From: CAYMUR01 sp964393615
GTDB taxonomy: Bacteria; Planctomycetota; Planctomycetia; Pirellulales; Pirellulaceae
DNA: 11,300 bases
Direction: 5' to 3'
Assembly (NCBI GenBank): GCA_964393615.1
Contig: CAYMUR010000115.1
Span: forward strand, 1-11,300
Made by a program: the position numbers and the translations under genes. A model generated the notes under the pieces. That model did not search any database and had not been told where the DNA came from. It saw only the letters and a list, made by a program, of their open reading frames with translations. Positions 1-7,962 of the stretch are shown piece after piece; position 1 is the first letter of the stretch, and every line of letters starts with the position of its first letter.

Positions 1-708
1 AACCAGGCAGGCTTGCGCCTGGGAGCCGCTGTGCGGTGTTGTGATATCTGGGGCCACAAAGCGACCGTGTCCCGTTACGCAGCCTTGACCGATAGCTGCA
101 AGATTATTGGTGGTGTGCAGATCCAGAATCGAGCAAGCGTGGGTGGGAACCTGTGCAATTCTGGTCCCGCAGCCGACTCCACTCCTTCATTGATTGTGTT
201 AGGAGCTACCTGCGTCATTGCAGGATCGGGAGGAACCCGTGAAGTGCCGGTAGAAGAATTCTGCACCGGGCCCGGCCAAAATGTATTACAGCCAGGCGAG
301 ATTCTGGTCGAACTTCGGTTTCCAGAGCGACCATCCAACAGCGGATCCCACTACCGACGATTCATTCCACGTAATGAAATGGACATCGCTGTAGTGGGAG
401 TAGCAGCATCCGTCGAGCTAGACGACACCTGTGAAAAATTCGTCTCAGCACGTATTGCTGTCGGGGCGGTGGCTCCGACCCCCTTGTATGCTCAAGAGGC
501 TAGCGAATCACTTGCCGGTCAAGTGGTGGGAGAAACGGCGATTGACCAGGCTGCTGAATTGGCCCAACAAATCGCCCGACCAATCGATGACATGCGCGGT
601 ACCAAGGAATTTCGAATCCACCTCACCGGAGTGTTGACACGCCGAGTGGTCGCAACCGCTGTTGCCCGTGCCCGTGGTGAAACCATAAACTTGAAAATTG
701 GACACTGA
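1..708 (+). CDS. Molybdenum hydroxylase FAD-binding subunit (CoxM-like), 5' partial
   Basis: This is the FAD subunit of a three-subunit molybdenum hydroxylase; it takes electrons from the [2Fe-2S] subunit and hands them to an acceptor. The frame is open from base 1, and 235 residues are visible. CoxM-type proteins are usually about 280-300 residues, so the N-terminus with the first FAD motif lies upstream of the window. What remains fits the family: an NRASVGGNLCN stretch (second FAD/pyrophosphate motif), then PAADSTPSLIVLGA, an EFCTGPGQNVLQPGEIL segment and the C-terminal CO-dehydrogenase flavoprotein domain ending shortly after VARARGE. I see no cysteine-rich loop such as 4-hydroxybenzoyl-CoA reductase uses for an extra [4Fe-4S] cluster. 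A TTG at base 13 could be called as a start, but the family match continues upstream of it, so it is internal. The [2Fe-2S] subunit follows after 92 bases. Subfamily and substrate are unknown. Confidence 0.9.
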   Translation, partial: NQAGLRLGAAVRCCDIWGHKATVSRYAALTDSCKIIGGVQIQNRASVGGNLCNSGPAADSTPSLIVLGATCVIAGSGGTREVPVEEFCTGPGQNVLQPGEILVELRFPERPSNSGSHYRRFIPRNEMDIAVVGVAASVELDDTCEKFVSARIAVGAVAPTPLYAQEASESLAGQVVGETAIDQAAELAQQIARPIDDMRGTKEFRIHLTGVLTRRVVATAVARARGETINLKIGH

Positions 709-800
709 CTGTTGCTGCAATCTCAGAAGACGTGATCAAGCGCAACTCAGAAAATATTGAACGTTGACACAAACTAATAGCGAATAGCAGGAGCACAACG

Positions 801-1280
801 ATGGCTAAAAAACGGGTGGTAACGTCAACGATCAATGGGCAAGACACACAATTTCTCTGCGAGCCACGCCAGACACTTTTAGAGATTTTACGTGATGTAC
901 TGGATCTCACCGGGACCAAAGAAGGATGCTCCAACGGTAATTGTGGCGCCTGTACGGTATTGTTAAACGGACGAGCGGTCGACAGTTGTCTGGTTCTGGC
1001 GGTAGAAGGGGAAGCGGCGGAGATCGAAACCATTGAAGGTGTCGCCAATCAGGGGAACCTGGATGAGATACAACAGGCGTTTCTGGAAAACGCGGCACTC
1101 CAATGCGGAATCTGTACGCCAGGTTTCATCATGTCGTCCAAAGCGCTGCTTGCAGAAAACAAAAGCCCCTCCGAAGACGAAATCCGGTTTTGCCTGGCTG
1201 GCAATTTATGTCGCTGTACTGGTTACGACAAAATTGTGCGGGCTGTCCAGGATGCGGCAAAAGCACGCCAGCCCACCTAA
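801..1280 (+). CDS. Molybdenum hydroxylase [2Fe-2S] subunit (CoxS-like)
   Basis: This is the small iron-sulfur subunit that relays electrons from the molybdenum centre to FAD. At 159 residues it has the usual CoxS length. The N-terminal plant-ferredoxin-type domain carries Cys43, Cys48, Cys51 and Cys63 (GCSNGNCGACTVLLNG, then DSCL). The C-terminal four-helix [2Fe-2S]-binding domain carries Cys102 and Cys105 (CGICTPGF) and Cys137 and Cys139 (CRCTGY). All eight cluster ligands are therefore present. The ATG is well supported: AGGAG at 789-793 sits seven bases before it. The gene lies between the FAD and molybdopterin subunits, in the order M-S-L known from coxMSL clusters. The flanking spacers of 92 and 135 bases are wider than usual for such an operon. 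The family call is firm; the substrate is not known. Confidence 0.96.
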   Translation: MAKKRVVTSTINGQDTQFLCEPRQTLLEILRDVLDLTGTKEGCSNGNCGACTVLLNGRAVDSCLVLAVEGEAAEIETIEGVANQGNLDEIQQAFLENAALQCGICTPGFIMSSKALLAENKSPSEDEIRFCLAGNLCRCTGYDKIVRAVQDAAKARQPT

Positions 1281-1307
1281 TAGATTAACCACAAAATGCG
1301 AGCAACT

Positions 1308-1404
1308 GCATTTACTAAAATATGAGCGAAAACCTTTCGTTTCCTCCAAAGCATTTACTATTGATTTGGCAACGATCTGAACCCTTAACATTTTGCGAAA
1401 ACCA
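1308..1404 (+). repeat. Two pairs of short direct repeats in the spacer before the large subunit
   Basis: The 135-base gap between the [2Fe-2S] and molybdopterin subunit genes contains GCATTTACTA twice (1308-1317 and 1351-1360) and GCGAAAACC twice (1326-1334 and 1395-1403). An AAATGC/GCATTT inverted pair (1294-1299, 1308-1313) overlaps the first. These could be remnants of a duplication or protein-binding sites; no promoter of good quality is visible between them. Confidence 0.5.
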
Positions 1405-1415
1405 AGGACTCTCCA

Positions 1416-3713
1416 ATGTCGACAATCAGTGAACAATCACGCATGAGTGATTCCAACGGCAAGCACCGCGTGATCGGTACGCGACCTATTCGACATGATG
1501 GCACCGACAAGGTGACCGGTCGTGCCAAATATGGTGCGGATATCAATCTGTCTGGTATGCTTTACGGTGCAATGCTTCGCAGTCCTCACGCGCACGCTCG
1601 AATCAAGTCAGTCGACGTTTCCAAAGCCAGCTCCGTTCCTGGCGTGCGTGCCGTCGTCACAAATGCCGACTTTCCCGCCGCAGAAAACAAGGTTGCACAG
1701 TTGGGAGAAGGGGCTGTCAACATGTACCATTTGTGCCAGAACGTACTGGCGGGTCCTAAAGTGTTATACAAAGGTCACGCCATCGCTGCCGTGGCCGCGG
1801 ACAATATTCATATTGCCCAACAAGCTGTCGACTTGATTGAGGTCGAGTATGAGGAATTACCGCCTTTACTTGACGTGCGCGCAGCCATGAATGACGACGC
1901 CCCTGTTTTAAATGATGACGTGAGAACCGAATCCATGGCGGGTGATTTGTCCGATCAACCCAGCAACATTGCCAAACACTTTCGCTATGAAAAGGGAGAT
2001 ATCGAAAAAGGGTTTGCCGAAGCAGATTTAATTGTTGAACGGGAATTTTGTACTGCGACAGTACATCAAGGCTACATTGAACCGCACAATGCTACTGCAC
2101 ATTGGAATGCCGATGGCCAGATTACGATTTGGACCTCTACCCAGGGATCTTTTTCGGTCCGCCATCAAACGGCTGAGTTACTGGGTTTGTCCGTTTCGAA
2201 AATCAAAGTCGTACCGATGGAAATTGGTGGCGGATTTGGTGGTAAAATTTCCGTATATCTCCAACCAGTCGCCGCATTGTTGTCCAAGAAATCTGGACGA
2301 CCGGTCAAACTAACGATGGACAGAGCTTCTGTTTTTGAAGCAACAGGCCCTACACCCGGCTCTTACATTCGTGTCAAAATGGGCACGGACAATGCAGGAA
2401 AGATCCTTGCCGCCGAAGCATATTTGGCTTATGAAGCCGGCGCATTCCCCGGTTCACCCATCGCTCCTGGTTGCATGTGTATCTTTGCCTGTTATGACAT
2501 CCCGCATGGTCGAATTGACGGGTACGACGTTTGTGTGAATAAACCACGGACCAATGCTTATCGCGCACCAGGTGCAACGAATGCAGCCTTTGCAGCCGAG
2601 TCGGTAATTGATGAAATCTGTACACGGCTAAAAATCAATCCCATTGATTTTCGCCTGAAGAATGCCGCCCAAGAAGGGACACGTCGTATCGACGGTGTGC
2701 AATTCCCACGTGTCGGCATGCGTGAGACAGTGGAAGCAATTCAGGACAGTGAACACTGGCGCACTCCATTAACGGGCCCCCATCGTGGCCGTGGTATCGC
2801 ATCCGGTTTTTGGTTTAACTGTGGCCTTAAATCATCGGTTACCGCCATCCTTAATCAGGATGGTACCGTGTCATTGCTGGAAGGTTGCACCGACATTGGT
2901 GGATCGCGAGCCAGTATTGCCATGCAGCTTGCCGAAACACTGGGAATTGGTGCAGAAGACGTCAAACCGACCGTAGTCGACACTGACAGCGTGGGCTACA
3001 ACGACGTAACCGGTGGCAGCCGGGTGACCTTTGCCACCGGCATTGCGGCTTACAACGCCGGCCTGGAAATGCGAAAACTGATGCGTGAACGAGCCGCAGA
3101 GATTTGGGAAATCGCTACGGACGAAGTTCTTTTTGACGCTGGCAATTTCGTGGGGCCTGACGGAAAATCGATGACCTTTCGTGAACTTGCCGAAAAGATT
3201 TCCAATACCAATGCACCAATCACTGTCAAGGGAACTTCCAGCGAGGCTGATCAAGGAGGGGCTTTTGGTACGCACTGTGTTGATGTAGAAGTGGATCCCG
3301 AAACTGGTAAAGTTCAAATCTTACGATACACGATCGCACAAGACTGTGGCAAAGCAATTCACCCTTCGTATGTCGAAGGACAATTGCAGGGTGGCGTTGC
3401 TCAGGGAATCGGTTGGGCACTCAATGAAGAATACTTTTACAATGACGACGGTTCCATGCAAAATGCCACGTTTCTCGATTATCGCATTCCGACCTGTTAT
3501 GATTTGCCGATGATTGAAACAATCGTGGTGGAGGTTCCAGACCCGAGCCACCCTTACGGTGTGCGGGGCGTGGGCGAGGTTCCTATTGTGCCACCGCCAG
3601 CCGCTCTCGCTGCGGCAATCTATCAAGCGGTAGGAGTTCGCATGGATGAATTGCCAATGGCCCCGCCAAGGTTATTGCATTCCCTGCTTTCTACTCCTTC
3701 GGCAGAACATTGA
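1416..3713 (+). CDS. Molybdenum hydroxylase catalytic (molybdopterin) subunit, xanthine dehydrogenase/CoxL family
   Basis: This is the large subunit, which binds the molybdopterin cofactor (often the cytosine dinucleotide form in this family) and hydroxylates the substrate with oxygen from water. At 765 residues it is full length. The a/b-hammerhead domain spans about residues 25-140, followed by the two Mo-cofactor domains. Visible hallmarks are Gln243 in the STQGSF loop, GGGFGGK at 271-277, AYRAPG at 381-386 and the catalytic base Glu721 in GVRGVGE. The AYRAPG loop differs from the AYxCSFR loop of form I CO dehydrogenase. Ile278 occupies the place of bovine xanthine dehydrogenase Glu802, so neither CO nor xanthine is a likely substrate. 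Start: ATG with AAGGA at 1404-1408, seven bases upstream. The stop codon region overlaps the upstream end of the possible frame of the next gene, so the two are probably translated from one mRNA. An aldehyde or an aromatic/heterocyclic compound is possible, but that is inference. Confidence 0.95.
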   Translation: MSTISEQSRMSDSNGKHRVIGTRPIRHDGTDKVTGRAKYGADINLSGMLYGAMLRSPHAHARIKSVDVSKASSVPGVRAVVTNADFPAAENKVAQLGEGAVNMYHLCQNVLAGPKVLYKGHAIAAVAADNIHIAQQAVDLIEVEYEELPPLLDVRAAMNDDAPVLNDDVRTESMAGDLSDQPSNIAKHFRYEKGDIEKGFAEADLIVEREFCTATVHQGYIEPHNATAHWNADGQITIWTSTQGSFSVRHQTAELLGLSVSKIKVVPMEIGGGFGGKISVYLQPVAALLSKKSGRPVKLTMDRASVFEATGPTPGSYIRVKMGTDNAGKILAAEAYLAYEAGAFPGSPIAPGCMCIFACYDIPHGRIDGYDVCVNKPRTNAYRAPGATNAAFAAESVIDEICTRLKINPIDFRLKNAAQEGTRRIDGVQFPRVGMRETVEAIQDSEHWRTPLTGPHRGRGIASGFWFNCGLKSSVTAILNQDGTVSLLEGCTDIGGSRASIAMQLAETLGIGAEDVKPTVVDTDSVGYNDVTGGSRVTFATGIAAYNAGLEMRKLMRERAAEIWEIATDEVLFDAGNFVGPDGKSMTFRELAEKISNTNAPITVKGTSSEADQGGAFGTHCVDVEVDPETGKVQILRYTIAQDCGKAIHPSYVEGQLQGGVAQGIGWALNEEYFYNDDGSMQNATFLDYRIPTCYDLPMIETIVVEVPDPSHPYGVRGVGEVPIVPPPAALAAAIYQAVGVRMDELPMAPPRLLHSLLSTPSAEH

Positions 3714-3739
3714 CGTCAAGTAAAGGGAAACCTTGCATC

Positions 3740-4003
3740 GTGCCCATTGTCTACATACCACCGTTGCTGAGACCAATGACAAAAGGTCAAGACACGGTAC
3801 AAGTGGATGGCACGACGGTCCGAGAAGTCATTGAGCAGCTTGACATCTGTTATCCGGGTTTGGCAGATCGTTTATGTGACGGCGACCAGCTACGGGCCGG
3901 TATCGCGGTGGTCGTGGGTACACAACTATCACAGGCCGGCTTGCGCCACCAGCTTTCTCCCGATAGCGAAGTGCACTTCTTGCCGGCCATCGCCGGGGGT
4001 TAA
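3740..4003 (+). CDS. MoaD/ThiS/CysO-like ubiquitin-fold sulfur carrier
   Basis: This is a small beta-grasp sulfur carrier. In the family the C-terminal Gly-Gly is adenylated and converted to a thiocarboxylate, which donates sulfur to molybdopterin (MoaD), thiazole (ThiS) or cysteine (CysO). Visible signs are the first strand VYIPPLLRPMTKGQ, a YPGLADRL helix segment, and the terminal LPAIAGG. The LRPxTxGQ and LPAxAGG pieces look closer to mycobacterial CysO than to classical MoaD. Start choice: the frame is open back to a TTG at 3710, which would overlap the previous stop codon and give 97 residues. The GTG at 3740 fits the family N-terminus better (87 residues) and has AAAGGG at 3722-3727 upstream, although that spacing is long. 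It lies directly behind the molybdenum hydroxylase large subunit, which suggests a role in supplying sulfur to that enzyme's cofactor. This link is inferred. No MoaE or activating enzyme is in the window. Confidence 0.85.
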   Translation: MPIVYIPPLLRPMTKGQDTVQVDGTTVREVIEQLDICYPGLADRLCDGDQLRAGIAVVVGTQLSQAGLRHQLSPDSEVHFLPAIAGG

Positions 4004-4212
4004 AAGACATAAAAATGGCACGACGGGTCCTGGAGACGAATCAATAGAACAAGATCGTAATTACCACAAAACCTAAAACGTTTTCCAACAATCTTGAAGC
4101 CTCAATCCAGTAACTGACTTGTTCCTCTGACCTCTTTAATCCTGACAGCTGGCCGTGACACACTGTAACCTGCATCGTCACTGCTGGACATCATTTTTAG
4201 AAAATCCGGGTA

Positions 4213-6042
4213 ATGCAAATGTCATTGGAAACTTGTCCCCTCACCTGGGAACTTGACTCACTACTTCCTCATCCGGCTACAGAGGAATTCGGTGAGATAT
4301 TCACGAATTATCGTAAACTTGCAAAACAATTGGCAACACAATCCGAGACGCTCCCAGAACTTGGTAACCAGCAAAAAGAATGTATTGCAACATGGAGTGA
4401 TTTTCTGACTGGGTATGAACATTTGTCGAGGATCTCCGAAGATCTCGAATCACTCATAGCCTGTCATGCCGCCGCGGACTCCGAAAACAAATTATTCCAT
4501 TCACTGGAAGCACAACTTTCCGCATTGGAACCATTGCACCAACAAATCGCCACCAATATTGAATTCACCTTAAAAGAATCAACCGACGAGCAATTTGATA
4601 ACTTTATCCAGGCAGATCCAAAACTTGAATCCATTCGGTTTTACTTGTCAGAACGGCGACAACACGCACGATTCCGTCTCCCCAAAGACCAGGAATTGTT
4701 GGCTGCTGAACTGGCAGTCGATGGCCTCCATGCATGGGGCAGGTTATACGACCGCATCTCTAGTGAATTGCGTGTGGAGACAATGCAACGCGGTGAAATA
4801 GTGCTCCAGTCAATGGGCCAGGTATCGTTTGATTCACCCCAGCGAACCACGCGTGAAAATAATTTTTTCGCGGCCAATCGTTCCTGGAACACGATCGCTG
4901 ATACGAGCGCCAACGCAATCAACCATATTGCAGGTACACGCCTGACCTTGTACCAGCGACTTGGTCTTCAGGATCATTTGGAACTTCCATGCCGACTAAA
5001 CCGCATTCAGCGCAACACACTCGACACCATGTGGTCGGTTGTTTCCGCTCGAAAAAATTGCCTGTTGCCTTATCTCAAAGCCAAGGCCACGGCAATGGGC
5101 CTGGAACGCCTTGCCTGGTACGACATCGAGGCTCCTTACCCAATGACCGGTCCGGCCACAGACCATCACATCCCCTACAAGCAAGCCTGTGAGCATATCG
5201 TCCAAGCGTTCGACCAGTTCAGCTTGGAGCTAGGTGATTTTGCACGGCGTGCCATTCAGGATGGGTGGATAGAATCAGAAAATCGGTCCGGTAAACGTCA
5301 AGGTGGTTTCTGCACTGACTTTCCTACACGTCAGCAATCACGCATTTTCATGACCTACACAAATTCGACGGAAAGCATGTCAACCTTGGCACATGAAATA
5401 GGGCATGCCTATCACTCGTATGTCCTGCGAGACCAACCACTGTTTCTACAGCAATATCCATACAATCTCGCAGAAACAGCTTCCACTTTTGCCGAGGCGG
5501 TTCTGGGAGAACAAAGGTTGGCAACCGCAAAATCTCGTGCTGACCGCTTAACTATCCTGGACACCATGCTAACGGACGCCGTTACGTTCCTTATGAATTT
5601 GCACGCACGTTTCGTGTTCGAAGACAATTTCCACCGTGAGCGATCCCAAGGTGAAGTTGTGCCTGAACGGATATCAGAAATGATGCGGTCAGCCCAACAA
5701 ATGACCTATCTTGATGCACTCGACGACGAAGGTTGGAATCCGAGCTTTTGGATCTCCAAGCTACATTTTTATATGAGCTATTTTCCGTTTTACAATTTTC
5801 CCTATACGTTCGGTTATCTGCTTTCACTGGGAATCTATGCCTTGGGTACGACTGGCGGATCGGATTTTCCCCAACAATACCGACAATTTCTAAAAGCCAC
5901 CGGCTGCCAGCAAAGCGAATCGGCCATGGCTTCATCCTTTGAATACGATCTTACTGAAGTTGAATTCTGGGAAATGAGCATGGACATCGTGGCGGATCGC
6001 GTCAACCAATTCCTCACCTTAGCCGAGCAACCATTCGACTAA
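4213..6042 (+). CDS. pepF: M3 family oligoendopeptidase (PepF-like zinc metallopeptidase)
   Basis: This is a cytoplasmic zinc peptidase expected to degrade short peptides. Its 609 residues match the usual length of the PepF/M3B group. The first two-thirds are helical and carry no signal peptide or membrane segment. The zinc site is HEIGH at 394-398, with Glu395 as catalytic base and Glu421 (in AETASTFAE) as the third ligand, 27 residues after the first histidine as in the family. Further on come FHRERSQGEVVPERI and the conserved HFYMSYFPFYNFPYTFGYL segment, whose His and Tyr residues contribute to substrate binding and transition-state stabilisation in M3 enzymes. The start is the first ATG (4213); a second ATG lies two codons later (4219) and neither has a clear ribosome binding site. 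It is preceded by 209 bases without a gene and stands alone between the molybdenum cluster and convergent genes, so it is probably transcribed separately. The exact clade (PepF versus related M3 clades) is less certain than the family. Confidence 0.94.
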   Translation: MQMSLETCPLTWELDSLLPHPATEEFGEIFTNYRKLAKQLATQSETLPELGNQQKECIATWSDFLTGYEHLSRISEDLESLIACHAAADSENKLFHSLEAQLSALEPLHQQIATNIEFTLKESTDEQFDNFIQADPKLESIRFYLSERRQHARFRLPKDQELLAAELAVDGLHAWGRLYDRISSELRVETMQRGEIVLQSMGQVSFDSPQRTTRENNFFAANRSWNTIADTSANAINHIAGTRLTLYQRLGLQDHLELPCRLNRIQRNTLDTMWSVVSARKNCLLPYLKAKATAMGLERLAWYDIEAPYPMTGPATDHHIPYKQACEHIVQAFDQFSLELGDFARRAIQDGWIESENRSGKRQGGFCTDFPTRQQSRIFMTYTNSTESMSTLAHEIGHAYHSYVLRDQPLFLQQYPYNLAETASTFAEAVLGEQRLATAKSRADRLTILDTMLTDAVTFLMNLHARFVFEDNFHRERSQGEVVPERISEMMRSAQQMTYLDALDDEGWNPSFWISKLHFYMSYFPFYNFPYTFGYLLSLGIYALGTTGGSDFPQQYRQFLKATGCQQSESAMASSFEYDLTEVEFWEMSMDIVADRVNQFLTLAEQPFD

Positions 6043-6114
6043 GTCACGCGTCGATCATTCCCACGGCTTTTAACCTCTGCACTGCAAAATCAATCGCAAC
6101 GCCACGTTAAGCCA

Positions 6115-6717
6115 TCAAGGATATAATACCGTTTGCGTCCAATGGTCAACGCCACGTTCGTAGAGTGTTCGTTCGTGCATGCGACCTTCGCGACCTGCCC
6201 AGAATTCAATCCGGTCAGGAACCACGCGAAAACCGTACCACAAGTCAGGCCGTGGTACCGCACCAGGGAATTCCCGTCCCAATTGCTGGACTTCATCCTC
6301 AAATAATTGCCGGTCGCTTAAAACCGCGGACTGCTTGGAAGCCTTGGCTGCCAATTGGCTCAAATGAGACCGAGTTTCCCAATAAGCATCACTCTCGGTG
6401 TCCCCCACCTTCTCCACAACACCCTCGACGCGCAACTGTTCACGTAATTCTTCCCAATAGAAACAGATCCCCGCCTGCGGATTACTTGCCAGTTGTTGCC
6501 CTTTGCGGCTCTCAGAATTCGTATAAAAGACAAAACCACGTTCGTCGAACCCCCGCAGCAGTACCATTCGCACTGATGGTCGGCCGGCCGCGTCGACAGT
6601 AGCCAATGACATGGCCAGGGGATCTTTGCGCGGAAGTTTTTCGGCTCGATCAAACAAGGTCCGGCAACGAGCCAGTGCTTCTTTAAAACAAATATCGTTA
6701 CTCATTGTCTTCGACAT
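6115..6717 (-). CDS. pdxH: Pyridoxamine 5'-phosphate oxidase
   Basis: This FMN enzyme oxidises pyridoxamine or pyridoxine 5'-phosphate to pyridoxal 5'-phosphate, the last step of vitamin B6 salvage. It has 200 residues, slightly short because the N-terminal arm of E. coli PdxH is missing. The FMN-binding split-barrel motifs are present: SVRMVLLRGFDERGFVFYTN, SRKG at about 70-73 and FYWEEL. Residues matching the E. coli substrate contacts are Tyr112, Arg116, Ser120, Arg179 and His181 (RMHER). The lysine expected after MVLL is replaced by Arg55, a conservative change. The C-terminal IEFWAGREGR and dimerisation region ending in VLYP are complete. Start: ATG 6717 has AGGA immediately against it, which is too close. 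ATG 6705, four codons inside, has GAAG at a better distance and may be the true start. It lies 113 bases downstream of hemH on the same strand and is convergent with the peptidase gene. Confidence 0.92.
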   Translation of the reverse strand: MSKTMSNDICFKEALARCRTLFDRAEKLPRKDPLAMSLATVDAAGRPSVRMVLLRGFDERGFVFYTNSESRKGQQLASNPQAGICFYWEELREQLRVEGVVEKVGDTESDAYWETRSHLSQLAAKASKQSAVLSDRQLFEDEVQQLGREFPGAVPRPDLWYGFRVVPDRIEFWAGREGRMHERTLYERGVDHWTQTVLYP

Positions 6718-6816
6718 TCCTGACAGGAAACGTGGTTGAGAACGGCGACATTTTCGTAGCGAGTGTTTTGCTGGTAGTGGAAGATCATTTTCTAACCATC
6801 GACTTATCTGTCCAGA

Positions 6817-6839
6817 AAGCCAGATCGGATTTATGGCTT
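6817..6839. repeat. Small inverted repeat around the hemH stop codon
   Basis: AAGCCA (6817-6822) and TGGCTT (6834-6839) can pair, with an 11-base loop that contains the TAA stop of hemH (6833-6831). Only TCT follows the stem on the minus strand, so this is at best a weak terminator. Confidence 0.25.
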
Positions 6840-7904
6840 GCCTTCATTCGGTGAAAGAATAGGTCTCACAGGCCTGCCGGAAAGACAACAGTCGGCAGAA
6901 CAGTCATCCTGACTGGGCGCGCACTGTCCCACCGCAAGACGTTCCGCACCAGATGTTCGTTCTAAGATCAATTCATGAATCATTTGGATAAATCTGGGAT
7001 GGGTCCCCACCGTTCCAGCACGGACCATAGTCAACCCTAATTCGTCACAAATTCCCTGAGCTTCACGATCCAAATCGAACAACACCTCAAGATGGTCCGA
7101 AACAAATCCAATCGGCACGATGACGACATTGGTGTATTTGCCAATTTCTTTAAGCGCGCGCAAATAATCACCAATATCAGGCTCAAGCCAGCGTTGACTG
7201 GGTGCACCACTGCGACTCTGGTACACCAAACAGCTGTCGAAATTTCCGACGCGTTCCGTGACTAGTCGGCTGGTTTCTTCCAGTTGCAATACATACTGGC
7301 AACCTTGCGACATCGCTTCGGGGATACTGTGAGCCGTATAGACCAGTTGGGTTTGGGCGTGGTGTTCGCTTGGGATCTCTGCCAGCGCTGCACCCACTCG
7401 ATCGGTCACAGCTTCAATGAAACGAGGATGATTATAGAACACTCTCAGCTTGTCAATTTGCGGTGCATTGTTGCCGACCTCAAGCCGCGCAGCAGCAATG
7501 TTTTCCAAATACTGGCGGCAACCTGAATAGGAACTGTAAGCTGAGGTGACGAAAGCCAGCGCCCGTCGAATTCCATCTTGATGCATTTGCCGCAGCGTAT
7601 CGGCCAATAATGGGTCCCAATTTCGATTTCCCCAATAGACTGGCAGATGGGGACCCTCTCCCTGTAATCTGGTACGTAATGCGGTGATCAGTTCCCTGTT
7701 CTGGGCGTTGATGGGACTGACACCGTCAAATTCATAGTAATGCTCCGCAACTTCTAACATCCGTTCACGTGGAACGGGCTTGCCACGTAATACATTTTCC
7801 AAAAACGGAATCACATCGTCACGTTTTTCGGGCCCTCCAAACGAAACAACAATCAAGGCATCATAATTGGAAGGGTGGACCAAGGGTTCAGATAATCGTG
7901 CCAT
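6831..7904 (-). CDS. hemH: Ferrochelatase with C-terminal cysteine cluster
   Basis: This enzyme inserts ferrous iron into a porphyrin near the end of heme synthesis. At 357 residues it is full length for the bacterial type with a C-terminal extension. The core motifs are present: LIVVSFGGPE near the N-terminus, EFDGVSPIN, SAYSSYSGCRQY, the catalytic His192 in YTAHSIP and the acidic partner Glu273 in SDHLEVLFDLD. Cys129 in SGCRQY and Cys328, Cys335, Cys339 and Cys340 near the C-terminus resemble the four-cysteine [2Fe-2S] arrangement described in actinobacterial ferrochelatases, with one internal and three C-terminal cysteines. A cluster is therefore likely. Whether the substrate is protoporphyrin IX or coproporphyrin III (the CpfC type) cannot be decided from sequence reading. 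The ATG start has only GG four bases upstream as a weak ribosome site. A 284-base spacer with a dyad precedes it, so it probably has its own promoter; pdxH follows. Confidence 0.95.
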   Translation of the reverse strand: MARLSEPLVHPSNYDALIVVSFGGPEKRDDVIPFLENVLRGKPVPRERMLEVAEHYYEFDGVSPINAQNRELITALRTRLQGEGPHLPVYWGNRNWDPLLADTLRQMHQDGIRRALAFVTSAYSSYSGCRQYLENIAAARLEVGNNAPQIDKLRVFYNHPRFIEAVTDRVGAALAEIPSEHHAQTQLVYTAHSIPEAMSQGCQYVLQLEETSRLVTERVGNFDSCLVYQSRSGAPSQRWLEPDIGDYLRALKEIGKYTNVVIVPIGFVSDHLEVLFDLDREAQGICDELGLTMVRAGTVGTHPRFIQMIHELILERTSGAERLAVGQCAPSQDDCSADCCLSGRPVRPILSPNEGKP

Positions 7905-7962
7905 ATTCCATCAAATATTTTTATGTAGACTTAACCAACACCATCATTCACGAGCCAACAGG

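Noticed and set aside
765..787. TTGACA before the [2Fe-2S] subunit gene as a promoter
   Set aside because: A perfect -35 match, but no acceptable -10 sequence at 16-18 bases; TAATAG is far too close.
623..1048. 141-codon open frame on the - strand across the FAD and [2Fe-2S] subunit genes
   Set aside because: It lies opposite two strongly supported genes and shows no family motif or ribosome site.
1361..1391. TTGATT...TAACAT before the large subunit as a promoter
   Set aside because: The spacing is 19 bases and both hexamers are imperfect; not supportable.
2871..3317. 148-codon open frame on the - strand within the large subunit
   Set aside because: Antisense shadow of conserved coding sequence; composition does not look like a real protein.
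1416..3713. Calling the hydroxylase a CO dehydrogenase (coxMSL)
   Set aside because: The form I active-site loop AYxCSFR is absent, so gene symbols coxM/S/L were not given.
4004..4212. Spacer before the peptidase gene as a site of a small gene or RNA
   Set aside because: No convincing open frame, hairpin with T-run, riboswitch-like element or promoter was found in these 209 bases.
6165..6602. 145-codon open frame on the + strand opposite pdxH
   Set aside because: It is antisense to a clear pyridoxamine phosphate oxidase and has a Pro/Arg-rich shadow composition.
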